From Emydura subglobosa (Eukaryota > Chordata > Testudines > Chelidae), in the NCBI GenBank assembly GCA_007922225.1, contig ML679959.1, positions 25,918,476-25,982,475 on the forward strand: a stretch of 64,000 nt of DNA, given 5' to 3'. The position numbers and the translations under genes are program-made. The notes below the pieces were generated by a model. The model worked only from the letters and a program-made list of their open reading frames with translations. It made no database searches and was not told the DNA's origin. This document shows positions 1-13,159 of this stretch, piece by piece. Numbering within the stretch: position 1 is the first letter of the stretch; each line of letters opens with the position of its first letter.

Positions 1-345
1 CACTGGAAATACCTTGCCTGATGCCTCCTAGGATTGCATTAGTCTTTTTCATGGCCACATCAGAGTAGCAGCTCAGAATCATACTGTCATCAACAAATAT
101 ACACAGGTCTTTCTCCTCCTCTGTCGCTTCCAATTGATACATCCTGATCATGTTAGTCCCTACATGAATGACCTTGCAGCTTTGCACTATTAAATTTCAT
201 CTTATTTCTATTATTCCAGGTATCAAGGTTGTTCAAATCCTTTTGTATTATATTACAGTCCTCCTCCACATTGGCAATACTTCCCGATTTTGCATCATCT
301 GCAAATTTTATTAGCACCCTCCCACTTTGTCTTTGACGTGCAACT
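1..345. repeat. Unclassified interspersed-repeat fragment at window edge
   Basis: The first ~345 bases read like a dispersed repeat I recall from reptile genomes (text such as 'tttgcatcatctgcaaattttattagca'-type wording around 285-315). It lacks an open frame and is cut by the window edge. Its family is not assigned; a CR1-related origin is possible but unproven. Confidence 0.3.
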
Positions 346-3300
346 CAGTGAATGCGCCAATAATCAGAACACAAGTTTAGACAGAGAATTTAATAGTCTG
401 ATTAAACTAATGATGTGATGTCAAGTGGTTTTCCACATAGCTACCTCTTTATTAATTTAAGAGCACTCTGATGAGATATCAGCATGGTTCCTTGATAGAG
501 ACAATGAAAAGGAGATGATTGTTAATCGTATTTTATTGTACATTTCACCCAAAGTAGTATACTTTCTACATACTTCCCATACAAAGGACATTTCCTACAC
601 TACTGAATTGCAGTTATCTGCAGCAGGGGATGGAAGAGGACAGCGATGTAGCAATTTAAGGCTGGATGTGAAGAATACTGTATTCCAAGTACAAATTCCT
701 CCTGTAAGTTAGGTGCACAAATTCTGGTCAATTCCTCAATTTTTATTCACCCAAAAGAAGGCACTGTGGTGGCTGTGGAGCTGCTATCTAGGAATTCTAA
801 TCTGTAATTATGAATTCTGTATGTGACCTGGTCACAGTGAGATAGATAGTCACTATACAGCTGTATTGGGTTATTGGGCTTTCCTGTTTGAATGTATTGG
901 TCTAGGTTTACAGGGGCTGTTGGAAAAACAAGCAGGAAGGCAACATAATGGGTCTAGATAAGCTGCTCCTCAACAAACATTTGCAAGTCACTTACAAGGC
1001 AATGGCTGAAACATTAGATGTGAAAATGCTACTTCCAGGCTCCAGCTGTTTTGCCAAGGGTTGGAGCCTAGAGAGCAAAGGGAGAAGCAACAGTTAAAAA
1101 GACTCACTGGAGAGTGAGGTGGGGGAGGGAGAGGGGATGGGAGGTAACTGTCAGTGAGATGTTCCTGGGGGAGAACTGACTGACAGGGACAAAGACCAGG
1201 GCTGCAGGAATGTGTGAAGCAGTTGTGCCCTTCCCAAACTTGCAGAGGACGGTGAACTTTAAGGAAGACATACATGTGCACAGACTGCTGTTTGAAGGCC
1301 TTTTCGTCTTAGTTCTAAACAAACAGCGCTTTGCTCTAAGGCGGCTTTCTGGTGCTGGGTACCACTCCCCAGTTCCCACAGGGAAGCGAGCTGCAGGCAC
1401 TGAACCTAAGTCAGACCTACAGAGGTAATTGGAGTACAGCCACTGCAGCCCAAAGCCTACTCTAAGAAGGGCAGAATCATGGGATTCCACCCCAAGATGG
1501 GGTGTACTCAAGAGAGCAGAAGGCGTCAGAAATGTGACTGACACCTTTAACAGAACACCACCTCCTGCACGAGGCTAGATCATTGAATAAACAGAGACCG
1601 AGAAGAAGGTTGCTTCCTACTAAATGAACACCCCCACTTTTCACAGCTCCTTGGGCTTTCCCATGCGGCATGGACTTAGCAACCTTGCTTACCTTGGGAG
1701 ACCGCAGCACCAGGTGGCAAATGTGTCAAGTTTTACACACGTGCAAAACACAAATGGCCTGACAGAGTTGTTACCTTTCTAAATGCTGGTAACCAAACCC
1801 CTCCGAGGTTCCTCCCCCCAGCTCCGCCTCTTCCTCCAAGGTCCCCTGTCGCTCACTCCTCCTCTTCTCCCCCCCGACCCTGTTCAATCATCTCAAGAAG
1901 CCTGCCGGCAAGTAGGAGGCAGCCCTGCCTGAGCAGAGGATGGCACAAGTTAATGAGCTGGTGCCTCCCCCTGTCCCATGGTAATCAGACTTTTGGTTTT
2001 GGTTTGGGTACCAGTTAGGGTATCTGGGTGCCGAGAACTGGACACTTGACAGCCCTAAATGGCATCTGGACACAGAAGCCAAACACCAAACTCTGTCCAG
2101 GTGAAACCCAGATGGGTGGCATCCCTACGCCTATTCCCTTCTCATCATCCTGCCCCATCCCCAATCCTCTTCCTCTCCTCACCATCCTCTGCACCTATAC
2201 CACTCCCCTAGCTCCCTCTTCTACCCCATTCACTTCTCTTCCCCCTGCCTTATCCCATCCCCCTGCCTTCCCCATTACCCCCCCACCCTTGCACTCACCC
2301 TTGTACAGAAACAGGACCCAGCACACAGAAAAGAGGAGAACAATGGGCACTAGGACTCAGGAGGCAGCGTCCCGGAGATGCCAGCCTCAGCTGGGGAGAG
2401 GGGCTGGCACAGTGTGGGAAGGACAGAGCACCCCCTTCCCCCCCCACACACAGGCTGAGCAGAGCAAGCACTGCTCAGTGCTCACAGAAATCGGGAGGAT
2501 AGTGTGTGTGTGGGGGGGGGTGATGCCACCCCAAACTACACCCATGGCTGGCATGGATTGATGATCTGGCGCTTCCCCCAGCCAGTGGTGACTGGACACT
2601 GCCAGGTTCCCTTTTCAACTGGATTTTCCGGTTGAAAACTGGACACCTGGCAACCCTACCCAGTTCCAACAAACAAGCTAAAACCAACCAGAACAAGCAC
2701 AGAGGGATGTCATAATGCAGACTCCCTAGTCAGACTAGCTCATTACTGACCCTAACACCTTTGCCACTTCTACATACCAACAAGTAGTTCAGCTGGAGAA
2801 ATAAGAGATTCTTGCAGAACAGTTGCTCTTCATACACTATAGAGAAGGAAATCTGGGGAATTCTCAGCCATCAGATCTTGAAACCAAAACATAAAAATGC
2901 TGTTGCACAGATCATGCCAAATCTTCACTTGCACAGCTCCACCAAAAGCGTTCAACTAAAAAAATAAATAAGTCTTTTGGCAGTATAAGAAGATATTTAA
3001 AAATGATTGAGACCAAACTGAAAACAAAGCAAAGTCCAGAGCCAAAAAGATCAGTGCTGCTGAAAACAGATAAATCCTTAGGATGCTGGAAAGTTAACTG
3101 AAAACCAGAAATGCAAAGGCATATACTAATCTACTTTTCTGTACCAATTATTTCCTAGTCTGGCAAAATAAAGAGCACAAAAGGAAAGTTAACACTCATT
3201 GATCGAGTAAGGAAATACATAAAATTAGTCTCTGCCCTTTGCTGCATAGTTAAAAGGTCATTAGTTTGCTTTGTCATTAGTTTGCTTTCTGGAGAGTCAT

Positions 3301-4794
3301 TACCAAGTTTAAATAAAGAACTACTGTATGTTAATACTGGTATGGAAAATGGAAAGTACAGAAAGAATCCATGACTTTCAGAAAAGTGGATCCATTGTCT
3401 CAGTCATTGGGTTTACCTCTTCTAAAGCAGAGAGGAATTTCTAGGAAAGGATAACCCAGGAAGAATTTGAATTTCTCTCTCAATGTTTTGAGTTGCAGCT
3501 TTTAAACCTGGAACCTGATTTAAAAGAATTGCTTGCAATGCTTCAAGATGTTGCAGGAACAGACCAATTTAAATTCTTGCCATAGATACCGATTCCAGAT
3601 CAATGATTAGTAAGTTAATTTGGTTAAGGAGACTGCCAAGTAGTAATAGCTTTAAAACAAAATTCACTGTCATATGTTAGCATTGCTAAGGAAATGTATG
3701 TTAAACCCCAAAATCCTTGCTTCTAAAGCACTGGAGACCATGCATGTATATATGATGTTGCAGAAGGAAAGTATCAGCTGCACATTCTTAGAATGCTACT
3801 GGCAACAATCACATGAAGCAACAAGAGAAGGGAATAGACTAAGATGGGGTAGTGAGATTTGAGAGGAGCAATAATGGCCTCCCACCTCCCTTAGTCTTTT
3901 TTGAGCACAGAAATAGGAGCAGAGTTTTGTTTGTTGTGGGGAAGGTGGGATTATCCTATCCTTCTATAGCCCACTATTGCCAACAATATTCCTATCCTAA
4001 TCTTAATCCTCTGGTTTTAAGAGCTTCCAGAACTAAAGTAGTAGAGGAACAAATTCATCACAGGTAGCAACATGTGAATTATCTAAAAAGTAACCAAAAC
4101 CATAACAATGGACATCAAAAGAGGGTTTATAAAAAAGTTTCAGGTGTGAGACACTTCAGATACTATTTGATTGTGACAAGGAAGTATTCTGAAATTCTCC
4201 TACAAGCTGTAGACGCCAAATACTCATGTGATAACATCAGAGAAGTCTCTTACACCTCCAAACTGGCAAAGAAAACAAACTATTCTAGGAAGTGCTAATT
4301 CCACAGGAACCAAGGACCAAAAAAGTCCAAAATGATAGTGGTTATATAAGAGATTGGATTAAGAATAATCTAGTATGGTGTGTGCATGTTTAGAGAAGAC
4401 TTGGAAGACCAGATTTTAAAACAATCATTTAAAGGAAAGTCAGTTGTTAAAGGAAACAATTTGTTATACTAAACTTCATTCATGTGACCAAGAAAAAACC
4501 AACGATAATAGATTAGGAATTAAATGCTGGCTTTACTCTTATACTGAATAAGATCAGTCGTTCCCATTAGACCTTCCTTTCACCCTTCAAAATGAAGCTT
4601 TTCCAGTAACATTCACTGAAGCCTAATGATATTAAATTCAGTCTGAGCAAACCTATCACCAGATGCTTATCCAACATTAACTCACTGTGGATTTAACACC
4701 TCAACACCTGGGACTATTTAGAAAGACAAATCCCATTTCCTTTTTTGCTGAATGATTAAGTTAATGTTTGGTTGCTAACCTAAAGATGATTTAT

Positions 4795-6335
4795 AAGTGG
4801 TATGTAACCTATCATTTAAATCAGCTTCCGTACTAAATCACTGGAGGATAGCTAATCTGACGCTAATTTTTTTTTAAAAGGCTCCAGAGGCAATCCCGGC
4901 AACAACAGCCTGGTAAATCTAACTCAGTACCAGGTAAATTGGTTGAAACTATAGTAAAGAAGAGAATTATCAGACACATAGATGATCACAAGCTGTTGGG
5001 GAAAGAGTCAACACAGTTTTTTGAACATATAAATCATGCCTCACCAATCTATTAGAACTATATGAGGGGGTCAACATGCATGTGGACAATAATGATCCAG
5101 TGGATATAGTGTACTTATATTTTCAGAAAGCCTTTGACAAGGTCCCTCACCAAATGCTCTGAAGCAAAGTAAGCGGCCGTGGAAGAAGAGGGAAGGTCCT
5201 CTCCTGGATCAGTAACTAGTTAAAAGATAGGAAACAAAGGGTAGGAATAAACGGTCAGTTTTCAGAATAGAGAGCGGTAGAAGTGGTGTCTCCTAGGGGC
5301 CTGTACTGCTCAACATATTCATAAATGATCTGGAAAAAGAGAAATTGTGAGGTGGCAAAATTTGCAGATGATACAAAACTACTGAGATAGTTAAGTCCAA
5401 AGCAGACTGTGAAGTGTTATAAAGGGATCTCACAAAACTGGGTAACTAGGCAACAAAATGGCAGAAGAAATTCAATGTTGATAAATGGAAAGTAATGCAC
5501 ATTAGAAAACATAATCCCCAACTATTCATATAAAATGATAGGGTCTAAATTAGCTGTTACCACTCAAGAAAGTGATCTTGGAGTCATTGTGGATAGTTCT
5601 CTGAAAATATCCACTCAATGTGCAGCAGCAGTCAAAAACGTCAACAGAATGTTGGGCATCATTAGGAAAGGGACAGATAATGAGACAGAAAACAACATAC
5701 TGCCTCTTTATAAATCCATGGTATGCACACATCATGAATACTGCGTGCAGACCTGGACACCCCATCTCAAAAAAGATTCACTGGAATTGGAAAAGGTACA
5801 GAAAAGGGCAACAAATATGATCAGCAGTATCGAACAGCTTCCATATGAGGAGAGATTAATAAGACTGGGACTTTTCAGCTGGGAAAAGAGATGACTGAGG
5901 AGGGATATGAGAGAGGTCTCTAAAATCATGGCTGGTGTGGAAAAAGTAAATAAGAGGGTGTTATTTACTCCTTCTCAGAAACACAAAAACTAGAGGGTCA
6001 CCAAATGAAATTAATAGGCAGCAGGTTTAACACACACAAAAGGAAGTATTTCTTCACATAATGCACAGTCAACCTGTGGATCTCTTTGCCAGAGGACGTT
6101 GTGAAGGCCAAGATTATAGTAGGGTTCAAAAAAGAACTAGTTAAATTCATGGAGGATAGGTCCATCAAAGGCTATTAGCCAGGACGGGCAGGTAGGGCTA
6201 GTGTCCCTACCTAGCCTCTGTTTGCCAGAAGCTGGGAATGAGTGACAGGGGATGGATCACTTGATGGTTATCTGTTCTGTTCATTCCCTCTGAAGCAGCT
6301 GACACTGGCCACTGTCAGAAGATAGGATACCAGGC
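4795..6335 (+). mobile_element. Old CR1-like LINE, RT part and 3' region (copy A)
   Basis: Decayed non-LTR reverse transcriptase reading on the plus strand. The catalytic F-A-D-D-T-K-L block is still legible near 5357, and the longest surviving frame (5535-5894) carries the CR1 C-terminal pattern 'LGVIVDSSLK...LPLYKSMV...EYCVQTWTPHLKK...YEERLIRLGLFSWEKR'. After the frame come the thumb-like and 3'-UTR sections ending with 'gacaggggatggatcac' around 6250. Stops and frameshifts break the frame many times. It is the same subfamily as the copy at 39960-41895, which has the same order. It lies antisense to DIS3L2. The 3' terminus seems cut off at about 6335, where DIRS sequence starts. Confidence 0.8.
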
Positions 6336-7710
6336 TTGGAACCACACATCTTGAAGAATTTCCAGTTACTGGTAATCCCCTTCTTCACGTGACAGTTCCT
6401 ATTGTATTCCACTGAGAGTGATTGACAAGCAGAAGCTATTTAGGTGGAGGGTGTGAGGAGAAGGACGGAACCATGGAATGAAGGACTGCTGTACCAAACG
6501 AAGTGCCCTTTGCCAAATCATGCATCAAGGCATGATGAGACAAGAAGGTATACACGAGTTCCACGTGGCTGCCTTACAAATGTCCATGAGGGACACGTCA
6601 TGGAGTGCAGGAGTAGTTGATGCTTGCACTCTTGTGGAATGGGCCCATATCCCACCCGGTGGGGATCATCCTGCTATTTCATAACACAGCATGATGTGCC
6701 CTGAGACCCATTTTGAGGTCCTCTGGGTGGAAATGGCCTGTCCCTTAATTCTCTCTGCTATGGCCACAAAAAGTCTGGGAGACTTTCAGAACGGCCGCAT
6801 CCTTTGAAGGCAGGAGGCCAGTGCTCTGCACACATCTAAACAGTGAAGGCATCGTTCCTCATGAGAGGCGTGTGGTTTGGGAAAGGCAGCAGGTAAGTGT
6901 ATGGATTGGTTGAGGTAGAAACGGGAAGCCACCTTTGGTAGAACTTTGGAGTGCTATCAAAGTGAGACCTTGTCTTTACAAAACGTGATGAAAGGTGGGA
7001 TTGCCATCCTGGCTCCCAGCTCGTCAACACTCCTTGCTGAGGTAATAGCCACTGAAAAGGCTACTTTCTTAGAGTGAAAAGAGATCAGGAGCAAGAGGCT
7101 AGAGGTTCAAAGGGAGGATTCATTAATGATGTGAGGGCTAGGCTGAGGTCCCACTGAGGGATGACTGTCTGAATGGGTGGGTATTTGTGTACAAAGCCCT
7201 TGCAAAATCTAGTAGGCAATGGATTGGTGAAGACGAAATACCCTTCAACAGCTGGATGAAAGGTGCTAATGGCCACCATGTCCATCTTGATTGAGTTGAG
7301 GGTGAGTTCCAAAGCCTTTAAGGAAAGAAGGTAATCTAGGAACACAGGGATGTCTACCGCTTTGGGGGCAAGGCCTCTGTGGTTGGCCCAGAGGGTGAAA
7401 CAGACCCACTTGGCCTGGTAAGATCTTCTTGTGGAAACATTCTTGCTGTTAGAGAGGATGTTATGAACCACTGACAAACACTGCAGTGCTAGCAGAGGTG
7501 TCCATTCAAAAACCAAGCTGTCACATAGACCACCTTCAAATCGGGGTGCTTGAGTCTGCACCTGCATTTTGTGAGCAGTTGCGGAACGTTGGTAGTGGTA
7601 TTGGCAAGTGTTCTGACAAGCGGAGAAGAAGCAGGAACCAGAACTGGTTCAGCTGGTATGGTTCTATCAGGATTACCATTGCTCTTTCTAGTCAACGGTC
7701 AGGGATCTGG
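6335..7710 (-). mobile_element. DIRS-like tyrosine-recombinase retroelement, 3' part, decayed
   Basis: On the minus strand, 7567-7085 encodes a degenerate tyrosine recombinase of the DIRS retrotransposon type. Near its N-terminus is 'STRRSYQAKWVCFTLWA', then 'PVFLDYLLSL', 'FCKGF' and 'WDLSLALTSLMNPPFEPLASC', which form the core-binding domain. Further down, around 6640-6560, another frame gives 'AHSTRVQAS' (box II His and Arg) and 'SLMDICKAATWNS'. The expected final His-Tyr box reads His-His in the same region, so the nucleophile seems lost. A frame entering at about 7700 carries 'HPDLKVVYVTAWFLNG', resembling the end of the preceding RNase H frame. The leftmost ~130 bases resemble the non-coding 3' end of turtle DIRS copies. 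Several frameshifts and stops make it inactive. RT and gag are absent, so the copy is truncated. Its orientation is sense with respect to DIS3L2. Confidence 0.75.
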
Positions 7711-10356
7711 TCCCACTGCGAGTGGGTGCCTATTCCACCCCTCGAGCAATAGTGGGTGCAATTGCAAGACGCAAAAAGACCTAATAGCAATATCTGGGGG
7801 GAAGAGGAAATTTAATGCAATATTTCCATCTATGAAAAATAGCTTTTAGTTACCCAGATATCACTCCAGGTATTACCACAGTACACAGCCAATTCAAGAG
7901 TTAAGTGCAACCTACAGCAGTAATAAATAAGACTGCCTCTGTTGCCTTCATCAACCTTTTATAGGTGTTAATACTTTGCTCATTTGGATACCTTCCTGGC
8001 TTCTTAGGTTTTTTAATTCATTCATTGGCAGCATGAGTTGTTAGGTTATTTTTAAGGCGTCTCCTAAGCTCTTTAATATATAATGAAGGGTTCCAAAGAA
8101 CTGTATTAATGGCTACACTTCCATTCTCAAAATAACATTATTCTGATTACCTCCGGCCCTCCTTCACACACCGTGATACATAAAACATTAGCAGTGCTAA
8201 CAGTTACCTAGTTATATATTCTAAGAAAATCTTGATTTGCATAAGAATTTGGGCGAAGGAGAAGCAAATGAAAATTTGCTAAAGTAGGTCCAAAGCTAGC
8301 AATCCTATCCAGAGCTTTGATTAACACTATATATGTTTACGTCAACAGGATATACCATTATGTTTATATTGTGCGTGACAATGCTTCTTGATGTCTGTCC
8401 TTCCCTTATGATGTTGCCATAATGGTCACTGTTGGACAAAGTGAATTTTAGTCAACATCTTCTGGGTAGAGAGTTTACAGTGTTTACCTCTGACATAGGG
8501 CCCTAAAAGGAGTAGGTCCTGAACTCCATCCATCTAAGACTCCCCACCGCCTTATATTACTTTTTACCTCTCAGAGTTCCTGGAGGAGCACAGAATTTCC
8601 TAGGCTAGAAGGGTTATGGTTTTTAGTGCTTATGGCCAGGTCAGTGTCAGAATGCGGGAATACCACCCCTTCTGTCAGACAAATAGCCCATGCTACACAG
8701 TAATTCTACGTTACGTGCTACACTGTAATTCTCAACCTTTGGTCCATGGAGCCGTTTCTACAAGACCTCTAGGACAAACTCATAATAGTGCAGGAAAGAT
8801 TGGATCACCTCCTCTCCAGTCCTTCCTGAGAGGCAATGATAGTTGTAGACGGGTCTCATTCTGAAAGGCTTGCTGAATTTCAGTAGCGCTCGGGTTCTTT
8901 GTTTTAAATATCTTTGTTCTGAGCAGACTCAGATAGCTCCTGCACACGGTAGCCAATGATGTGCATACTTCAGGTCTATGCCTGCCAGCATGTCTTACTG
9001 AGCATAATGGGCAACTTAGTGTCAGTAATAAGCCCTACACGAGGTACTAATTTCAGACTAAGGCCCTAAAATGTTACCAATATCAAGAGACAAAGGGGGT
9101 GAGGTAATATCTTTTACTACCTCACCGACCTTCTCTCTACACTACCCTGGAACCAACACTGCTACTACTACACTTCTTACACCAATACAGAGAGCAATTC
9201 ACGAGGGAGCTGTCAGGCAACATACTCTACATGATAAGCTACTATTCTGTAAACACTATGAATTGGGCCAGGAATTGAAGCCCCAAATAATACCAAGCGA
9301 TTAATGTGTTATTTTCTACCCAACAAAATAAGTCTCCCACAAAAAACCAACCTGTAAGTCTGCATTAGACAAACACTATAAAATGATAAAGGACGAGGTG
9401 GAAATACTACACAACCATTAAGGATGAGGTAGAAAAGCGGGAACAGGTTGCAAGGGAAGATTAAATGAAGTGTGTCCCTTCTTAAACTATTACTCTGCCT
9501 TCCTCCTCTCAATGTGCTAGAAAAATATTGCTATAACAACTATATAAACAGTTTGCACCATTCAGGTTATTCTACTACAAGTTTCATAATTATACAGAAT
9601 TGGAGGTCTAATGATGGGTGTAGGCATGATTATAAGTGAAGTATCTGAAGAAATATGGTCTGAGAGTCAAATTACTTTCTTTCTAAGAACCAAATTATTT
9701 GAAAGTTACCATAGTTATATTATACTCCCAAGCCATTCAGCAAGAGAATGTGTGAAGAACCTCTGAAATATACTAGCGATACATTTCAACTCCTTTAATA
9801 CTATTTTGGCAGGAGGCCACAGGTTACATTCGTCATAAATGTAAGCTTATAATCATCTGGGCCTAAAAGGTCAATTTCCCATTTTAGAAGTGCCAGGTCA
9901 AACTTGTTGACTTTAGATCGAAACTGATAGTAAGCAAAGATATTCAAGATCAGAAAACAAAGGAGGCTGCCCCTGATACTGAAAACTAACATGGGAAGAC
10001 AGACCAGGAAGTAGCTCTTAGGACTACACAAAGCTCTCTCAAAGAATACCAATGTGTCCAGAACTCCTCTCACTCTGCTTAACAGGCAGAGTGAGCAGCT
10101 CATCAAATGCTACCCACCATGCAGGTTGGGAGGGAAGGAAGGTTGAGAAATTCAAGTCCCCAGAATCTTCCCATTCCCACCATGCAGCCAGAAAGTAGAG
10201 GGATGGGGGAAGAAAAGAATCCTTTCCTTCCCAAATGCCAAGCAATTATTTCATAAAGCACGGTCACACATTTATAGAATCCCGGATCATTATCCTGACA
10301 CTTTATTATGTTTTCACCATGACGACTCAATCTCAGGAGATCACATCCCAACCCTC

Positions 10357-11250
10357 AGCAAGTTTGCGGACGACACTAAGCTGGGGGGAGTGGTAGATAC
10401 CCTGGAGGGTAGGGATAGGATACAGAGTGACCTAAACAAACTGGAGGATTGGGCCAAAAGAAATCTAATGAGGTTCAACAAAGATAAGTGCAGAGTCCTC
10501 CACTTAGGAAGGAAGAATCCCATGCACAGCTATAGACTGGGGACCGACGAGCTGGGCAGCAGCTCTGCAGAAAAGGACCTGGGGGTAACAGTGGATAAAA
10601 AGCTGGATATGAGTCAGCAGTGTGCCCTGGTTGTCAAGAAGGCTAATGGCATATTGGGCTGCATTAGGAGGGGCATTGCCAGCAGGTCACGGGAAGTGAT
10701 TATTCCCCTCTATTCGGCATTGGTGAGGCCGCATTTAGAATATTGTGTCCAGTTTTGGGCCCCCCACTACAAAAAGGATGTGGACAAGTTAGAGAGAGTG
10801 CAGCGGAGGGCAACCAAAATGATTAGGGGGCTGGAGCACAGGACTTATGAGGAGAGGCTGAGGGAACTGGGCTTGTTTAGTCTGCAAAAGAGAAGAGTGA
10901 GGGGGGATTTGATAGCAGCCTTTAACTACCTGAAAGGGGGTTCCAGGGAGGACGGGGCTAGGCTGTTTTCGGTGGTGACAGATGACAGAACAAGGAGCAA
11001 TGGTCTCAAGTTACAGGGCGGGAGGTCTAGGTTGGACATTAGGAAAATGTTTTTTACTAGGAGGGTGGTGAAGCACTGGAATGGGTTACCTAGGGAGGTG
11101 GTGGAATCTCCATCCTTAGAGGTTTTTAAGCTGAGGATTGACAAAGCCCTGGTTGGGATGATATAGCTGAGGTTAGTCCTGCTTTGAGCAGGGGGTTGGA
11201 CTAGATGACCTCCTGAGGTCCCTTCCAACTCTAATATTCTATGATTCTAT
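10357..11250 (+). mobile_element. CR1 LINE 3' end with intact RT C-terminal frame
   Basis: A 5'-truncated CR1 element. It enters within the reverse transcriptase at the catalytic F-A-D-D (TTT GCG GAC GAC from 10363) and stays open to the stop at 11164-11166, about 268 codons. Characteristic CR1 blocks are '[20 protein letters not shown]', '[10 protein letters not shown]', '[18 protein letters not shown]' and '[17 protein letters not shown]'. After the stop comes a short 3' UTR ('ggttggactagatgacctcc') and the diagnostic repeated terminus ATTCTATGATTCTAT at 11236-11250; CR1 elements have no poly(A). The unbroken frame suggests a comparatively young copy. It cannot move alone, since ORF1 and the endonuclease are missing. 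It is antisense to DIS3L2. Confidence 0.95.
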
Positions 11251-11529
11251 TTGGGGCTCTGATCTCAGAGTTTCAAGGTTAGAAACCCATGTCATTAACA
11301 AACATTGTCAGCTTTTCAGGCAAATATACTCATTTACAAGACCAAAACCCTTGGATATGCAAGCCATCTCTCACTTTCTCACACACAATTTATTTATGTC
11401 CCCTAACCTGCATTCGAGTTCTGAATGCTCCAAACCTAGCATTTAGGATGTGGCAGTATACTGGGATCCAGCACAGAGAATTATCATTAAGATGATGTGT
11501 GTTCTGATGGAGAAAAGTTTTACAATGAT

Positions 11530-12400
11530 GGGTGAGTGGCGATGCTGGTGGTTGTAGTCACAGATCAGCATGTAGGCATCTCACAATGCCAATTATAACA
11601 GTTTCATGGATTGTTAGGACTTTATGCGACAACCTTACACCAACTGATCTGCGAGAGGCCCAGCACTTGTTGCAAGAGAACTGTCCAAGTTTAGGGTTGA
11701 CATTGTCATACGCAGTGAAACCAGACTCACTGATGAAGGACAACTCACAGAGATCAGCGGAGGGTAAGCTTGTCCATCCTCAGAGCAGAGACTCTGTTGC
11801 CTCCCAGTTTGAAAGTCTACCTAAAGGCACATGTGATTGTCTTCTGGTTCTACAGTTGCCGTTGAAACGTAAACAGTATGTTACCATCAGCAGCGCTTAT
11901 GCTCTTATCACGACAAATGGTGACAATGAGAAAGAAAAGTTCTATAGTGACTTGGACAAACTCATCGTGTCTACATCGGCATCAGATAAACTGATTATCA
12001 TGGGGGACTTTACCACATTACTGCAAGGGTTGGAAGTAATCTTGCAGCCTTACTTCACACAACCTGGGACTGGAAAAGAGAATAGCAACGGAATTGTGCT
12101 ACTTAGTCAGTGAATCAAGCAGTAATTAGCAATTCCGAATACTTTTTTCCACCTACCAGACAAAAAGAAAACATCACAGATGCATCCCAGGATCCAAACA
12201 ATACCAAATTATTGACTACATCATCATCATCATCCAGCAGTGAGATCTACAGAATGTACAACTCACTGAAGCCATGCATGGTGCAGACTGCTGGACAGAT
12301 CTTTGCAAGGTCTGCTCCACTGTTACTAGAAATTTGACCAATGCATCACAAGTCATCATCTGAACCAGACACTCAACATAAAGCGATTACAAGATGAAGC
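11530..12400 (+). mobile_element. LINE endonuclease fragment (plus-strand piece of an inverted LINE pair)
   Basis: The frame 11532-12113 carries part of an apurinic-like endonuclease of a non-LTR retrotransposon: 'LPLKRKQYVTISSAYA', then 'KFYSDLDKLI' and 'SDKLIIMGDF', the last being the usual GDFN metal/substrate block with the Asn replaced. The downstream 12115-12400 seems to continue it out of frame. The element is not CR1; it resembles the family often mislabelled 'craniofacial development protein 2-like'. I do not assign a clade. The RT of the same family lies at 13160-15180 on the other strand. Confidence 0.7.
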
Positions 12401-12461
12401 CACATGAGTCTAGCTTTGTAATAACATTATAGCAGCTTGATCTGACTCTGCTGGTTTAACT

Positions 12462-12720
12462 ACTAACCCAGATTCCAAATGGGACAGATGGTTTTTTAGT
12501 TGGCTTAATGTTTATGGGATTAAATGGTTTGGATTGGCTGTTTGAATGCAGTTGACAGTATGTGTGTATATATAAAGCATGCTATTTGCAATTCTTAATT
12601 AACCAAGAGCACCTACCAGTTTGGGAGGCCTGAGACCTGCAGGGCTCATCTTGTCCCAACTCCAAGTCTCATGACTATTCAGGTCTTACACAAAAACCCC
12701 TACAAACTGAGGGGTGGGCT
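12462..12720 (+). repeat. Left arm of a ~260-bp inverted repeat
   Basis: This segment, starting 'actaacccag' and running through 'gtttggattggctgtttgaa', 'tgcaattcttaattaacca' and 'tgtcccaactccaagtctca', is the reverse complement of 15174-15428 with high identity by eye. It holds an A/T-rich block of about 200 bases, probably a small element nested in a LINE, followed by a short bit of LINE coding sequence ('ctacaaactgagg'). Confidence 0.8.
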
Positions 12721-13159
12721 GGGGAGGGAACATCACCCAGCCCCACTTTGCCCCCAGCTCCTGGGCATGTTCACTGCTATAGTGCTTAGATCACTAAATG
12801 CATGTAAACCTGTTAGCAATTCTAAAAGGTGGTGGTTCAGGCTGTTTTTCCCACTCCAGGCAAAACAATGAAGGGTATAAAACTAGTAAGAAGTGTGGTC
12901 TGTCTGCAAGCAGGTAACCCAGAAGGCTTTAGATCTTCACAGTACACTAGTCTGACTCTTCCACAGTGAATTTAACATTGCTAAATTAAGTACTCAGAAA
13001 TTACAGTAGTGCGTTAAGCCATGTAGATGCTGCACTATGATGTGCCAGTCTGCTTCTTGCCATCAGCAACTTAATCACTGGGGACTTCCCAGCTCCCGAG
13101 TTCCTTGTTCTGAACACTTGCTTGCAGTAGTGTTTTGGGACCGGTGCCACAGGGTTGTG

